A DNA stretch of 64,000 nt from CAVQCX01 sp963775335 (GCA_963775335.1 CAVZIJ010000002.1:1240001-1304000); one strand, 5' to 3'. Counted from the stretch's first letter, positions 47,071 through 57,601 are shown. Numbers and translations: made by a program. The notes: generated by a model not told the origin, from the sequence alone.

Positions 47071-48075
47071 GTGCTGAAGCTCTTTCATCCTATCTTCGGT
47101 GCCAGCGAGGAGCGGGGGCGCCATCCCGAGGCGCTCATCGAGATGGCAATCGAGCGTGTCGCGGACGGGACCGATCCGCGGATCCGAGCCTTACCGGGCT
47201 ATCGGAAGCGGATGCACGCCCCGGTCGTCCACGCCGTCGAGCACGTCATCGCGCTGGTGGACCGGTTGTCCGCGCCCGTCCCGGCGGGCAGGAGCAACTT
47301 CGGGGCCGACCCGCGCCTCGCCATGCTGTTCGCTTCGCCCGAGCACATGCGGGAGATACTGTGCGGCGACGCCGTGCTGGGCGAGTTCCGCGATGCTCAT
47401 TCGGCCTCCGACCGGATCACGGCACTGCTGCTTGCCGAGCCCGTGGAAAAGAAGGTCCTGGGCATGGATCTGTCAGGCGAGATACTGCGCCGCGAAGTGG
47501 CCCAGGTTGCGGTCAGCTTCGCGCGCAAGCGGCTGTTGGATCCAGCCCTCAGCGAGCGCGAGACGCGGCGCTACGTCAAGCGACGAGCCTTCGATCACCT
47601 GCTGAGCCTGGCACTTCGGCAGATCACCGAGTCGCACAACGGGCGTGCCGATCTCAATCGGCAGCGCGACCTGCTGGGACGCAAACTGAGCGCCCTGGAG
47701 CAGGCTGGCTGGAGCTTCGAGGAAACAGGCTCCACCCACCCGTACCCCGCCGTGCTGCGGACGGAGCTCAGAAAGATCGAAAATCAATTGCGCGCGTTGG
47801 GCGCGGACCGCGGAACGCTGAACGCACATCTGGACGTCGCTGCCGGCGTGCTGCGGGAGGCCGAACGGCAGCTCTGGGGCAAACGAGTCGAGCTTCACCT
47901 GGACCCGATGAGCATCCAGCGCGACGCGCAGGATGCCTCGGCCCGAGATGTTATCTTTCAGGAGCTGCGCAGCGCGCGCGGCCGGCGCGCCCTGATGCTG
48001 CTGATTGCGATCGATTCCGCAGCCTTGCCACCGCGGGGGGACTTCCTCACCGCGGCGGGGCGCTATCTCACCTGA
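47071..48075 (+). CDS. Uncharacterised 334-residue helical protein
   Basis: GTG start (VLKLFHPIFGASEERGRHPE). No family recognised. Predicted mostly helical, with a likely coiled coil in the second half (NRQRDLLGRKLSALEQAGWS, RTELRKIENQLRALGADRGT, LDVAAGVLREAERQLWGKR). Conserved-looking cores are ADPRLAMLFASPEHMREIL and RYVKRRAFDHLLSLALRQI. No signal peptide or membrane segment. Even codon use and a long clean frame support a real gene. Confidence 0.7.
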   Translation: MLKLFHPIFGASEERGRHPEALIEMAIERVADGTDPRIRALPGYRKRMHAPVVHAVEHVIALVDRLSAPVPAGRSNFGADPRLAMLFASPEHMREILCGDAVLGEFRDAHSASDRITALLLAEPVEKKVLGMDLSGEILRREVAQVAVSFARKRLLDPALSERETRRYVKRRAFDHLLSLALRQITESHNGRADLNRQRDLLGRKLSALEQAGWSFEETGSTHPYPAVLRTELRKIENQLRALGADRGTLNAHLDVAAGVLREAERQLWGKRVELHLDPMSIQRDAQDASARDVIFQELRSARGRRALMLLIAIDSAALPPRGDFLTAAGRYLT

Positions 48076-48211
48076 GCACGTCCGAGTGCACGGGGCCGGT
48101 CGAGGGGCCCTGTGCGGGGAAGTATCGGCCCTCTGCAGCCGGCATTCGGCAAGGCAATCGCCGTCATCGACGATCGTGGAAGGCGATCGACACCCCGGCG
48201 GCGCAGGCCGC

Positions 48212-48490
48212 TCAGCGCTTGATCTCGTTCGCAAGCGCCCGCTCCACGATCTCCTTGTAGAGATGAATCATGCGTGCAACCAGCGCCTGATACTCGGGGT
48301 GCCGATCGACCATCGGTCGCATAGCCCGCGCATCGGAAAAGACACCTGCCAGGAAACGCAGGTCGAAGTCATCGAGCACTTCACCTGCATCGACCTTCTT
48401 CCTCAGATCCAAGGCGCGCGGCAGCCCCTGATTGTTCAGGCGATCGAGCATTGTCTGAATGACGCCGGCGTCGTGCCGTGGATCGCTCAT
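48212..48490 (-). CDS. Small conserved-looking helical protein, function unknown
   Basis: 92 residues from ATG 48490. It contains LDRLNNQGLPRALDLRKKVD, AGEVLDDFDLRFLAGVFSDA and MVDRHPEYQALVARMIHLYK. All-alpha, acidic and soluble. I do not recognise a named family; the balanced composition and clean ending argue for a real gene. Convergent with the preceding unknown protein. Confidence 0.65.
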   Translation of the reverse strand: MSDPRHDAGVIQTMLDRLNNQGLPRALDLRKKVDAGEVLDDFDLRFLAGVFSDARAMRPMVDRHPEYQALVARMIHLYKEIVERALANEIKR

Positions 48491-48700
48491 GGGCGTGTCC
48501 CCCGCGCTCGCCATAGCCGAAGATTATGGCACGCGGTCCCCGCCAGGCCGGGCGCCGGGCTGGGACTCTTCTCCCGCGTGTCGTCGACGGTCGGTCGATC
48601 GAATTCGCCGAAGCTACGCTGGGAGATGACGCCGGTTGCCGGGCCTTTGGCCGCTCGCAGCGGGTCCGCGTCCCGCAAAATCCAGGATACGGAGTCTCGG

Positions 48701-48736
48701 TGGCAAGGAGACTCGATCGGTGGCAAGGAGACTCGA
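48701..48736. repeat. 20-bp direct duplication
   Basis: TGGCAAGGAGACTCGA occurs at 48701-48716 and again at 48721-48736, with a period of 20 bp including the TCGG linker. It lies in the 270-bp gap before the AI-2E family gene stop. No function is evident. Confidence 0.6.
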
Positions 48737-48760
48737 GGTTTGACGACGTTTACCGCGTTG

Positions 48761-49885
48761 TCAGGCGAGGGTAGGGGGAGCAGGGGTGTCCTGCGGCTGG
48801 GCCCATTCCCGCAGAATGCTGTAGGTCAGCGCGAGCAGCGTCGGGCCAATGAACACCCCGAGCGGGCCAAAGCCGATGGCCCCGCCGAGCACCCCCAGCA
48901 TCACCAGGAGAAAAGGCATGGCACTGCCCTGACTAATCAGCAAGGGCTTGATCACATTGTCCACCATGCTCACGACACCGGCACCCCAGACGACGAGAAA
49001 AATCGCCCAGCCGGTGGCGCCCTCATGGAACAGCCACAGGGCTGCGGGCAGCCATACGAGCACGGGTCCCATGGGCAACGCGGACAGGAAGAAGGTCAAG
49101 AACCCGAGCGCCGCCGCGCCGGGCACCCCTGCCAACCAGAGGCCCAGGCCCACCAAAGTGCCCTGGGCGAGGGCAGTGCCCAGGATCCCGTAAACCACAC
49201 CGCGGACCGTGCCTCCGATCAAGGCGAGCAGACGATCGGCGCGATCGCCCGCGATGCGCACCATGCCGCCGCGCAGCCAAGCCACCGCCGCCTGGCCGCC
49301 GCGATATAAAAAGAAGGCGATCAAGATCGACAGCGTCAGCTGAAGCAGCCCCTGCAGAACCGCGACCCCGGCCTTCAGCAATACCTTGGCTCCGGGAGCG
49401 GCCAGCTTGCGCAGCTGGCTGATCAGCTCGGCGTTGTCGCTGGTCAGGCCGTCCCACCCGGTACCGATGCTGGGACCCACCACGGGCAAATCGCGGATCC
49501 ACGCGGGCAGCGGCGGCATCCCCTTGTCCACCACCCGTTGCATGAAGGCAGCCGCATCATCGGCACGCCCGGCGAGACCCATCCCCGCATACACCAAGGG
49601 GCCGAGCAGAACCGCCGCGCTCAGGAGCACCATGAGGGCGGCCGCCAGATTGCGGCGCCCCCGCAGCCGGCGCACCAGCCACTCGTAAGGGCCCCAGGAA
49701 GAGTAGGCGAGGATGACACCCCAAAGCAGGGGGGCGGCGAAGGGGGCGAGAACCAGCAGTGATCCGCCTACCAGAACCACGACTGCGGCGACTGCCGTCA
49801 GGCGTTCCACCATGGGCCCCGAGCGCACGATGACCTTCCCCTCCGCGATTCCGTCCTGGCCGGCCACAGTTGTCCGGCTCAACAT
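48761..49885 (-). CDS. AI-2E family (UPF0118/PerM-like) membrane transporter
   Basis: 374 residues from ATG 49885; starts at GTG or ATG about 20-25 codons later are possible, and the longer upstream frame is Arg-rich and rejected. About eight membrane helices in the 2+5/6 pattern: LTAVAAVVVLVGGSLLVLAP, then a large soluble loop (LPAWIRDLPVVGPSIGTGWD), then a C-terminal bundle with VVYGILGTALAQGTLVGLGL and GFGPLGVFIGPTLLAL. Members export AI-2 or exchange ions/Na+; the substrate is not inferable here. Confidence 0.88.
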   Translation of the reverse strand: MLSRTTVAGQDGIAEGKVIVRSGPMVERLTAVAAVVVLVGGSLLVLAPFAAPLLWGVILAYSSWGPYEWLVRRLRGRRNLAAALMVLLSAAVLLGPLVYAGMGLAGRADDAAAFMQRVVDKGMPPLPAWIRDLPVVGPSIGTGWDGLTSDNAELISQLRKLAAPGAKVLLKAGVAVLQGLLQLTLSILIAFFLYRGGQAAVAWLRGGMVRIAGDRADRLLALIGGTVRGVVYGILGTALAQGTLVGLGLWLAGVPGAAALGFLTFFLSALPMGPVLVWLPAALWLFHEGATGWAIFLVVWGAGVVSMVDNVIKPLLISQGSAMPFLLVMLGVLGGAIGFGPLGVFIGPTLLALTYSILREWAQPQDTPAPPTLA

Positions 49886-50033
49886 AGCACATGCCGCGCT
49901 CTGCAGCCCGATCTGGGGGCTGCCCCGAGCAAGAGCTTGAAGCCAGCGGGACAACTGTCGTGGTGGACGACCGCCGAGAGGACAGCCAACCGGGCCTCGA
50001 CGATGGGTATCAGTTGTGCCGGCCGGGCACCCG

Positions 50034-51549
50034 TCAGCCGCGCGGAGCAATTCCGCGTGGCTGGTATCCGATGGCCTCGCCGACGTGGACCGCGCGGATC
50101 TGAGCCTCGCCGGCAAGATCGGCGATGGTACGCGCCAGCTTGAGAACGCGATGGAACGCCCGGGCCGAAAGCCCGAGCTGTGCGCCTGCCCGGTTTAGAA
50201 GGGCGCGACCTTGGGCATCGGGGCGGCAGTCGTCCTCGACCTGGGCCGGCGCAAGGACAGCATTGCAGACGCCTGCACGGGCCAGCTGGCACGCCCGGGC
50301 ACTCTGGACCCGGGCTCGCACCTGGGCACTGCTGGGGCCCTCGGGCGCACCTTTTTCGAGCACCTCGGCAGGGACCCGCGGCACCGCGACATGGATGTCG
50401 ATGCGGTCCAGCAGCGGGCCGGAGATGCGGCTGCGGTACCGGGCGATCTGGTCGGGAGAGCAGGTGCACGCCCGGGGGCCCGAGTCTCCCAGGTAGCCGC
50501 ACGGACAAGGGTTCATCGCGGCCACCAGCTGAAAGCGGGCCGGGAACTCGGCCTGGCGGGCTGCCCGGGAGATGTGGATCTGGCCCGACTCCATGGGCTC
50601 CCGCAGCACCTCCAGGACGCGACGGTCGAACTCCGGCAGCTCGTCGAGAAACAACACCCCGTTGTGGGCGAGGGAGATCTCACCGGGCCGGGGATTGCTC
50701 CCGCCCCCCACCAGCGCCACCGCCGACGCCGTATGGTGGGGTGCCCGAAAGGGGCGGACGCCCCACAGCGTCTCATCGAGGTCACCGTCAACCGAGTAGA
50801 CCGATGCCGTCTCCAGCGCTTCTCGCTCGGTAGGGGGCGGCAGCAGGCCAGGCAGGCGACTCGCCAGCATGGACTTGCCGGTGCCCGGGGGGCCGATCAT
50901 CAGCAGGCTGTGGCCACCGGCAGCCGCCACCTCCAGGGCACGCTTGGCCTGGGCCTGTCCCCGAACCTCGCTCAGATCCGGATAGGCCCCGGGGGCCTGA
51001 GCGGGAAGGGCCGACCCTTCCCGGGCGGTCAGGGGACGCTGCCCGCTGAGGTGGGCGCTGACGTTCCAGCAAGTGGTCGGCACCGAGAACCCTCAGATCC
51101 GGGACCCGCGCCGCCTGGTCGGCATTCGCGCTGGGCAGGATTAGCGCTCGCCCCGAGTCGCGGGCCGCGAGGGCCAGGGGGATGACGCCACGCACCGGCC
51201 GCAGCTCCCCGGAGAGCGCCAGCTCCCCGGCGAGCTCATAGCCGGCCAGGATGGCCGCCGGCAGCTGCGCGGAGGCCGCCAGCATCCCCACCGCAATGGG
51301 CAGATCGAAGCGCCCCCCTTCCTTGGGCAGGTCCGCCGGGGCCAGATTGACGGTGATACGCCGCGTCGGGAACTCGAAGCGAGAATTGAGCAAGGCGCCC
51401 CGCACCCGGTCCTTGCTCTCCTTCACCGCGGCTTCCGGCAAACCGACGATAGACAACGAAGGCAGCCCGTTGGAGATGTGGATCTCCACGGTGACCAACG
51501 GTGCCCGGACGCCGGCGTTGGCGCGGCTATAGAGAACGGCGAGGGACAA
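50034..51549 (-). pseudogene. comM: ComM/YifB Mg-chelatase-like AAA+ protein, one-base frameshift
   Basis: Starts MSLAVLYSRANAGVRAPLVT at 51549. The N-terminal ChlI domain (VEIHISNGLPSLSIVGLPE, RRITVNLAPADLPKEG) runs to VLGADHLLE, then the frame breaks at plus 51060-51066 (GACGTTC). Removing one T gives LLDVSAHLSGQRPL and continues through Walker A GPPGTGKSM, FRAPHHTASAVALVGGGS, GVLFLDELPEF, NPCPCGYLGD and RIDIHVAVPRV. Corrected length is 504 residues, the normal ComM size. ComM is a hexameric helicase for branch migration in natural transformation. Gene order ubiK-comM is standard. Confidence 0.93.
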
Positions 51550-51574
51550 GGGACGCGTCCATGCGCGGTGGGCT

Positions 51575-51862
51575 TCAGCCCGGCGGGTGGCCCGATTCTT
51601 CGAGTTGGTGCTCTAAGTCGGCGACGCGTCGCTGCAACGCATCGAGCTTCTGGCGGGTCCGCGAGAGGACCCCGGCCTGCACCTCCAGCTCTTCCCGGGT
51701 AACGAGGTCAAGTCTCCGCAGTGCGGCTTCGAGCCCGGCGCGCAGACTGCGCTCGAGATCGGCCTGGAGCACGCGAATCCCCTTCGGGAGTCCGTCGGCG
51801 AGACGGCGAGCGAGATCGTCGAGCAGCTTGGGATCGCTGAATGACGGGTTGGGGTCGGTCAT
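51575..51862 (-). CDS. ubiK: Ubiquinone biosynthesis accessory factor UbiK (YqiC, BMFP family)
   Basis: 95 residues. DDLARRLADGLPKGIRVLQA, DLERSLRAGLEAALRRLDLV, TREELEVQAGVLSRTRQKLD and a C-terminal coiled coil ALQRRVADLEHQLE match the BMFP/YqiC family, which assists aerobic ubiquinone synthesis with UbiJ. It is followed 25 bp later by comM and is divergent from the torF-glnK-amtB operon, a common proteobacterial arrangement. Confidence 0.92.
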   Translation of the reverse strand: MTDPNPSFSDPKLLDDLARRLADGLPKGIRVLQADLERSLRAGLEAALRRLDLVTREELEVQAGVLSRTRQKLDALQRRVADLEHQLEESGHPPG

Positions 51863-51934
51863 GGCCGTTCAAGGGTAGCGCCTATGCCGAGGCTGCGCCA
51901 GCCCGCCGCAGTCCGACATGACTGGCGGTCCAGC

Positions 51935-51949
51935 GCACCGTTTTGGTGC
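51935..51949. promoter_or_regulatory. NtrC-type binding site upstream of torF-glnK-amtB
   Basis: GCACC-GTTTT-GGTGC is a perfect inverted repeat matching the NtrC site pattern (GCACC-N5-GGTGC). It is centred about 120 bp upstream of the sigma-54 -12 element, a usual enhancer distance. A weaker half site TTGGTGCA lies at 51987-51994. Confidence 0.75.
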
Positions 51950-52056
51950 GACCCGATGATGCGCCGCTTGGCGAGGCCGACTTTCTTGGTGCATGTCGGT
52001 CGCTCGGGCGGGCGTTGGAAACAGGCGATATGTCGGGCCACCGCAACGGAATGCTG

Positions 52057-52076
52057 TTGGCATGTATCCTGCTTTT
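52057..52076 (+). promoter_or_regulatory. Sigma-54 (-24/-12) promoter of torF-glnK-amtB
   Basis: TTGGCATGTATCCTGCTTTT has the invariant GG and GC elements separated by exactly 10 bases and the T-rich -12 flank. With the upstream NtrC palindrome it marks nitrogen-limitation control of the operon. It starts about 70 bp before the torF ATG. Confidence 0.82.
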
Positions 52077-52144
52077 TCTCAGGCTGCGAGGCGGGTCGAC
52101 TGGCACATCGCCGAACGACTTACTGTCAACCTGAGGAATGAAAA

Positions 52145-52792
52145 ATGAAGCTTCGAAAGATGAGTGCATTGGCCTGCGGTCTGGTGTTGGCGGGGTCGGT
52201 GGCCCCGGCGATGGCGGATCTGAGTGGCAACATCGGACTGACCTCCGATTACGTCTGGCGTGGTGTGTCGCAGTCGAACAAGGACTTCGCGGCCAGCTTC
52301 GGGCTGGATTACAAGCACAGCAGCGGGCTGTACGTGGGCACCTGGGCGTCGAGCGTGGATTTTGGCTCGGGCAACGATGCGGAGTGGGACCTCTATGGGG
52401 GCTACTCCAACAAGATGGGCGATTTCAGCTATGACCTGGGCTACATCCACTATTCCTACCCCGGAGAGACCGATCTGAACTTCGGCGAGGGTTATGTGAG
52501 CCTGGGCTACGGTCCGGGCACGGTGAAGATCTCCCACGACTTCGACAACAGCAACACCTATTACGAAGGCGCGCTGGCGATTCCCCTGACCGCGGGCTTC
52601 GGTGCGGATCTGCACCTGGGCCATTACAACTTCGACAAGGCCACCGACTACACCGACTGGCGGGTGGGGGTGACCAAGAGCGTGGGTCCAGTGGATCTCG
52701 AGCTGGCCTATACCGACACCGACATGAGCAAGGACGAGTGCGGGAACCTGTGCAGCGCCCGCGGCTGGCTGTCGGCCAAGTGGAACTTCTGA
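52145..52792 (+). CDS. TorF family putative outer-membrane porin
   Basis: 215 residues. Signal peptide (LACGLVLAGSVAPAMA), then LSGNIGLTSDYVWRGVSQSN, the TIGR02001/TorF signature. The body is alternating beta strands with aromatic girdles (YVGTWASSVDFG, YDLGYIHYSYPG, LELAYTDTDMS) ending in KWNF, a C-terminal Phe as for outer-membrane barrels. Being first in the glnK-amtB operon behind a sigma-54 promoter, it probably lets ammonium or small nitrogen compounds through the outer membrane. Confidence 0.9.
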   Translation: MKLRKMSALACGLVLAGSVAPAMADLSGNIGLTSDYVWRGVSQSNKDFAASFGLDYKHSSGLYVGTWASSVDFGSGNDAEWDLYGGYSNKMGDFSYDLGYIHYSYPGETDLNFGEGYVSLGYGPGTVKISHDFDNSNTYYEGALAIPLTAGFGADLHLGHYNFDKATDYTDWRVGVTKSVGPVDLELAYTDTDMSKDECGNLCSARGWLSAKWNF

Positions 52793-52845
52793 GCAACCGG
52801 CGAACCTAGGCGCCCTGAAGTACAGGGCGCAGGAGACAAGTAACA

Positions 52846-53184
52846 ATGAAACTGATCACAGCAATTATCAAGCCGTTCAAGCTCGACGACGTGCGCGAGT
52901 CGCTCTCTGAGATCGGAGTGACGGGCGTGACCGTTGTGGAGGTCAAGGGTTTCGGCCGGCAGAAAGGCCACACGGAGCTGTATCGCGGCGCCGAGTATGT
53001 CGTGGACTTCCTGCCCAAGATCAAGGTCGAGGTCGCCATTGACGACGCATTGGTGGACCGGGCGATCGAGGCGATCTCCTCCGCCGCAAAGACCGGCAAG
53101 ATCGGTGACGGAAAGATCTTCGTCTACGACCTCTTGCAGGCGATCCGGATCCGCACCGGCGAGTCCGGCCCGGACGCCCTGTAA
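52846..53184 (+). CDS. glnK: P-II nitrogen regulatory protein GlnK
   Basis: 112 residues. IIKPFKLDDVRESLSEIGV, GRQKGHTELYRGAEYVVDFL with the uridylylated Tyr in the T-loop (RGAEY), and TGKIGDGKIFVYDLLQAIRI are full P-II signatures. It senses 2-oxoglutarate and ATP/ADP and blocks AmtB. It lies 23 bp before amtB, so GlnK rather than GlnB is the better name. Confidence 0.95.
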   Translation: MKLITAIIKPFKLDDVRESLSEIGVTGVTVVEVKGFGRQKGHTELYRGAEYVVDFLPKIKVEVAIDDALVDRAIEAISSAAKTGKIGDGKIFVYDLLQAIRIRTGESGPDAL

Positions 53185-53207
53185 CCGAAGCATAGGAGAC
53201 CGAGAAG

Positions 53208-54506
<1,299 letters not shown>

Positions 54507-54532
54507 GCCACCCACCGCAACCTGTGGGGCGC

Positions 54533-54561
54533 AGCGGCCGGCACATGCCGGCCGCTTTTTT
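54533..54561 (+). terminator. Rho-independent terminator of torF-glnK-amtB
   Basis: AGCGGCCGGC-ACAT-GCCGGCCGCT, a perfect 10-bp stem, runs into TTTTTT, 27 bp after the amtB stop. Confidence 0.93.
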
Positions 54562-54735
54562 CTCTCCGGGATCGCTCGCTTTCGGGGCTGCGGCGCGACG
54601 AGGCTCAGGGAACGCCCGCGAGGCTTCCTGAGATCGGTTGGCGGGCGCGCCGCCCCGCCCTCGTGCGTGTCACATTGATCTCACGAGATCCGAGTGGCTA
54701 TGATCGAGCGGGGCCAAGCCCGACCGAGGTGCACC

Positions 54736-55188
54736 GTGCGAATCAGCTGCAGAGTCGCGACGATTCTCCTGCTTACCGCGATGGAGGCGGGGGCGGGGGA
54801 GGTTTATCGGTGGGTCGACGCCCAGGGCCAGGTGCACTTCGGCGATCGACCTGCGGCGACCACCTCAGCGACCCGGATCGACGTACCCTCGGCCCCACCT
54901 CGACCGGGCACGGAGGACGCCGATCGCAACCAAGCCCGCTCGCGGCTGCTGCAGTACTACGACGAGAAACAGGCCGACGAGCGAAACGCGGCGGCCCAGG
55001 GCCGGCGCCGACAGGAGGCCCAGGAGCATGACTGCAACAGGGCCCGCCGGAGCCTCGCCCACTACGAGTCCTTCGGCCGCATCTTCCAGGAAGGCCCAGA
55101 CGGACAGCGCCACTACCTGAGTGCCGAGGAGCGCGACCAGATGATCGAGCACCTCCGCGAACAGGTTGCCCAGCTGTGCGAGGACTGA
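54736..55188 (+). CDS. DUF4124 domain periplasmic protein
   Basis: 150 residues from a GTG with GAGG 6 bases upstream; an ATG at 54694 lacks a good site. Signal peptide (VATILLLTAMEAGAG) then the DUF4124 core EVYRWVDAQGQVHFGDRPA. The rest is a charged helical region (RLLQYYDEKQADERNAAAQG) and a C-terminal ERDQMIEHLREQVAQLCED. Function unknown; probably cell-envelope associated. Convergent with speE. Confidence 0.85.
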   Translation: MRISCRVATILLLTAMEAGAGEVYRWVDAQGQVHFGDRPAATTSATRIDVPSAPPRPGTEDADRNQARSRLLQYYDEKQADERNAAAQGRRRQEAQEHDCNRARRSLAHYESFGRIFQEGPDGQRHYLSAEERDQMIEHLREQVAQLCED

Positions 55189-55198
55189 GGCCCGAGGG

Positions 55199-56056
55199 CT
55201 AGCGCCCGATCCGCCGCCGGAAGAATTCCGGCATCGCGCTCGCCGCGCGGTGGACCTCGGCGTTGTAGTACTGGGTCTCAAAGGGGCGTCGGTCCACGTC
55301 TTCGATCCGAAAATCCGGGATCGACCCGCCCTTGCAGCCGAGCGTAGCGCTCCACCAGCCCGAGGGGTAGACGCACTGAGGGAAGAACAGCGTCCGGCAC
55401 TCGCCGAACCCCGCCGCGCCCAGGCTCCTGTGCACATGCGCCAGGAGATCCATGTGGAACAACGGGGACTCGGATTGTCCGCACATCAGTCCGCCCGGCC
55501 TCAGGGCCCGGTGACAGGCGGCGAAGAACTCCTCGGAGAACAGGACCGCGGCGGGACCCAAGGGGTCGCTGCCGTCCACGATGATCAGGTCGTAGCTCTC
55601 GGGGGCCGCGCGCCTGACCCAGTCGATGCCGTCTTCGAAATGCAGCGACGCCCGGGGATCGGTGTTGGACTCGCACAGCAGAGGGAAGAAGCGCTCCGCG
55701 GCCCGGGTGACCTCCGCGTCGATCTCCACCTGCTGCACCCGCCGCACCTGGGGGTGCTTGAGGACCTCTCGCAGGGTGCCGCAGTCTCCACCGCCGATGA
55801 TCAGCACCTCGCCGGGTGCGGGGTGGGTGAACAGCGCGGGGTGCGACAGCATCTCGTGGTAGATGAAGTTGTCGCGATCGGTGAGCATCACGAGACCATC
55901 CAGCGTCAGTAGCCGACCGAATCGCTCGGTCTCAAACACCTCGATTGTCTGAAAGTCCGAGCGCTTCTCGTAGAGCTTGTGTGCGAGCCTGAAGGAGATC
56001 GCCGAGCCCTCGCCTCTCCACTCCTCGGTAAACCATCCCGTCGCGTGCAAGTGCAT
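55199..56056 (-). CDS. speE: Spermidine synthase (polyamine aminopropyltransferase)
   Basis: 285 residues. Motifs: FGRLLTLDGLVMLTDRDNFI, YHEMLSHPALFTHPAP, VLIIGGGDCGTLREVLKH (SAM-type nucleotide-binding loop), VEIDAEV, and the catalytic-loop YDLIIVDGSDPLGPA. It transfers aminopropyl from decarboxylated SAM to putrescine. Length is typical. Single gene, convergent with the DUF4124 gene. Confidence 0.96.
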   Translation of the reverse strand: MHLHATGWFTEEWRGEGSAISFRLAHKLYEKRSDFQTIEVFETERFGRLLTLDGLVMLTDRDNFIYHEMLSHPALFTHPAPGEVLIIGGGDCGTLREVLKHPQVRRVQQVEIDAEVTRAAERFFPLLCESNTDPRASLHFEDGIDWVRRAAPESYDLIIVDGSDPLGPAAVLFSEEFFAACHRALRPGGLMCGQSESPLFHMDLLAHVHRSLGAAGFGECRTLFFPQCVYPSGWWSATLGCKGGSIPDFRIEDVDRRPFETQYYNAEVHRAASAMPEFFRRRIGR

Positions 56057-56368
56057 CTGTTGACTCTCCTAAGGCGATCGCCCGCCAGGCCGGATTCCGA
56101 AGCAGCAGGCATGGTAAAGAACATTGGTCCCGGTGTGAATCGGGTCCGCGGCTGGTGGCGGGCTCCCCCGGGTGCGCGGCCCGGCATGCCTGGACCGGGG
56201 GAGCGCGTGCCGGGTCGCCGTCTCGGCGTTCGGCCGGCTTCCCCCCAGGTTCGCTGGCCGAGCACCTCGGGTTGCGCAAGGGCCCGCTCCTGCACCGTGC
56301 AAGGATCTCGAAAACATGTTGCAACATCCTGCTAACATGACGACGATCCCCGGACCCGGAGAGCCCTC
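56057..56368. promoter_or_regulatory. Divergent promoter region with a 12-bp palindrome
   Basis: Between speE (minus) and a lipoprotein gene (plus). ATGTTGCAACAT at 56316-56327 is a perfect palindrome about 45 bp upstream of the lipoprotein ATG and may be an operator. I see no ORF or clear promoter boxes. Confidence 0.4.
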
Positions 56369-56773
56369 ATGCGGTTGTTTTTCGTGCGCCTTCTGCCGAT
56401 CGCCCTGGCGGTGCTCAGCTTGGCGGGCTGCCTGACCAACGAGCGCCGCGACATCAGTCTGGAGCACACCCTGCGGGCCTACGAAACGACGATCCGCTGG
56501 GGCCGGCTGGAGAATGCCTATGCCTTCGTTCAGGGGGCCGACGAGAGCCCGCCGAAGATCCCGCCGGGGCTCGGCGGCGTCAGGGTGACCGACTACGAGG
56601 TCATTCGCCCGCTGGCCCATCCCGCGAAGGACCGAGCCACACAAACCGTCGAGATCCATTACCTGTTCAACGACGAGCAGGTGGTTCGTCGCGTCGTCGA
56701 CCAACAGACCTGGGCGTACGACCGGAAATCCGACCATTGGTATCTGGCCTCCCCGGTCGCGCACTTCCGCTGA
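56369..56773 (+). CDS. Putative lipoprotein, function unknown
   Basis: 134 residues with a lipoprotein signal ending in lipobox LAGC (residues about 18-21). The mature domain (LEHTLRAYETTIRWGRLENA, VTDYEVIRPLAHPAKDRATQ, TVEIHYLFNDEQVVRRVVDQ, WAYDRKSDHWYL) looks like a small cystatin/NTF2-like alpha-beta fold, as in many short gammaproteobacterial lipoproteins. No specific role can be assigned. Confidence 0.8.
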   Translation: MRLFFVRLLPIALAVLSLAGCLTNERRDISLEHTLRAYETTIRWGRLENAYAFVQGADESPPKIPPGLGGVRVTDYEVIRPLAHPAKDRATQTVEIHYLFNDEQVVRRVVDQQTWAYDRKSDHWYLASPVAHFR

Positions 56774-56885
56774 CCGCTTGTCATGCCGCTGTCGCCGGAC
56801 TGCGCTGTAATGGGCCTCGCGGCCTGATCTATCTGGAGTGCGGCGCCTCTCGCCGCCAGACCATCCGCCCGAGGAGTGAGCCGGC

Positions 56886-57377
56886 ATGGCAACCTTAGCC
56901 CGCAGATTGTCACTTGACCCGTTGGTCGATGAGGCGCTGACTTTCGCCGAAGGCTTCTTCCACGCTCACCCGGGCGACACCCTCGTGGTGGGATTCCGCG
57001 CCGGTCTCTCCGTGGTTGCATTTGCCGCCGGCCTACCGACCGACGGACACAAGGCGCATCTGCGGATGTTGGCACGTTACCTGTTCGCCCGGCGCGGGGT
57101 CGACGCCTATCTGGTCGTCACCCAGGCGTCGCTCCACGGGTGCGACCTGGTCACGGTGGAGTGCGCGCAAACGGGTGGCCGCCGTCTGTACGCCGCACCG
57201 TTATTCCATACGGCCGTCAATCAGGGCGGATCGCTCGGGAGCCCTCAGCCCATGGCCGGACAGGAGCCCCTGCTCGGCGACCTGCTGGCGCCGGGCCAGC
57301 CTCTGCCCGGAGTCATCCGGCGCGAGCTCGATCGAGCCTACGACGTACTCCGGGTCGACTATCCGATCGGCGCCTGA
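56886..57377 (+). CDS. Uncharacterised 163-residue protein
   Basis: Starts MATLARRLSLDPLVDEALTF with GAGGAGTGAG-like sequence upstream. Soluble alpha/beta composition with FRAGLSVVAFAAGLPTDGHK, LARYLFARRGVDAYLVVTQA and GCDLVTVECAQTGGRRLYAA; a Pro/Gly-rich stretch follows, ending LDRAYDVLRVDYPIGA. No family recognised. Clean frame and ribosome site support it. Confidence 0.65.
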   Translation: MATLARRLSLDPLVDEALTFAEGFFHAHPGDTLVVGFRAGLSVVAFAAGLPTDGHKAHLRMLARYLFARRGVDAYLVVTQASLHGCDLVTVECAQTGGRRLYAAPLFHTAVNQGGSLGSPQPMAGQEPLLGDLLAPGQPLPGVIRRELDRAYDVLRVDYPIGA

Positions 57378-57601
57378 GCCCGAGAGCGGGTAGCCGCGCG
57401 GCCCGGCGATCCGCCCGCCGGCGAGGGCCGGTGCGAGACCGTTGATCTCGGCCCCCCCTTGATGTTGCTCAGCCTGGGGAAAGCTCTCCAGAGTCCAGCC
57501 TGTCGTTTCGCTGCTGGGCAGGCCAGTCGTGGGAGGGCACATCGGTGAAAGAATCTACCGGCCGGCGCCTGGGGCGCCGAACCGATCGTGGTAAGCTGCG
57601 C

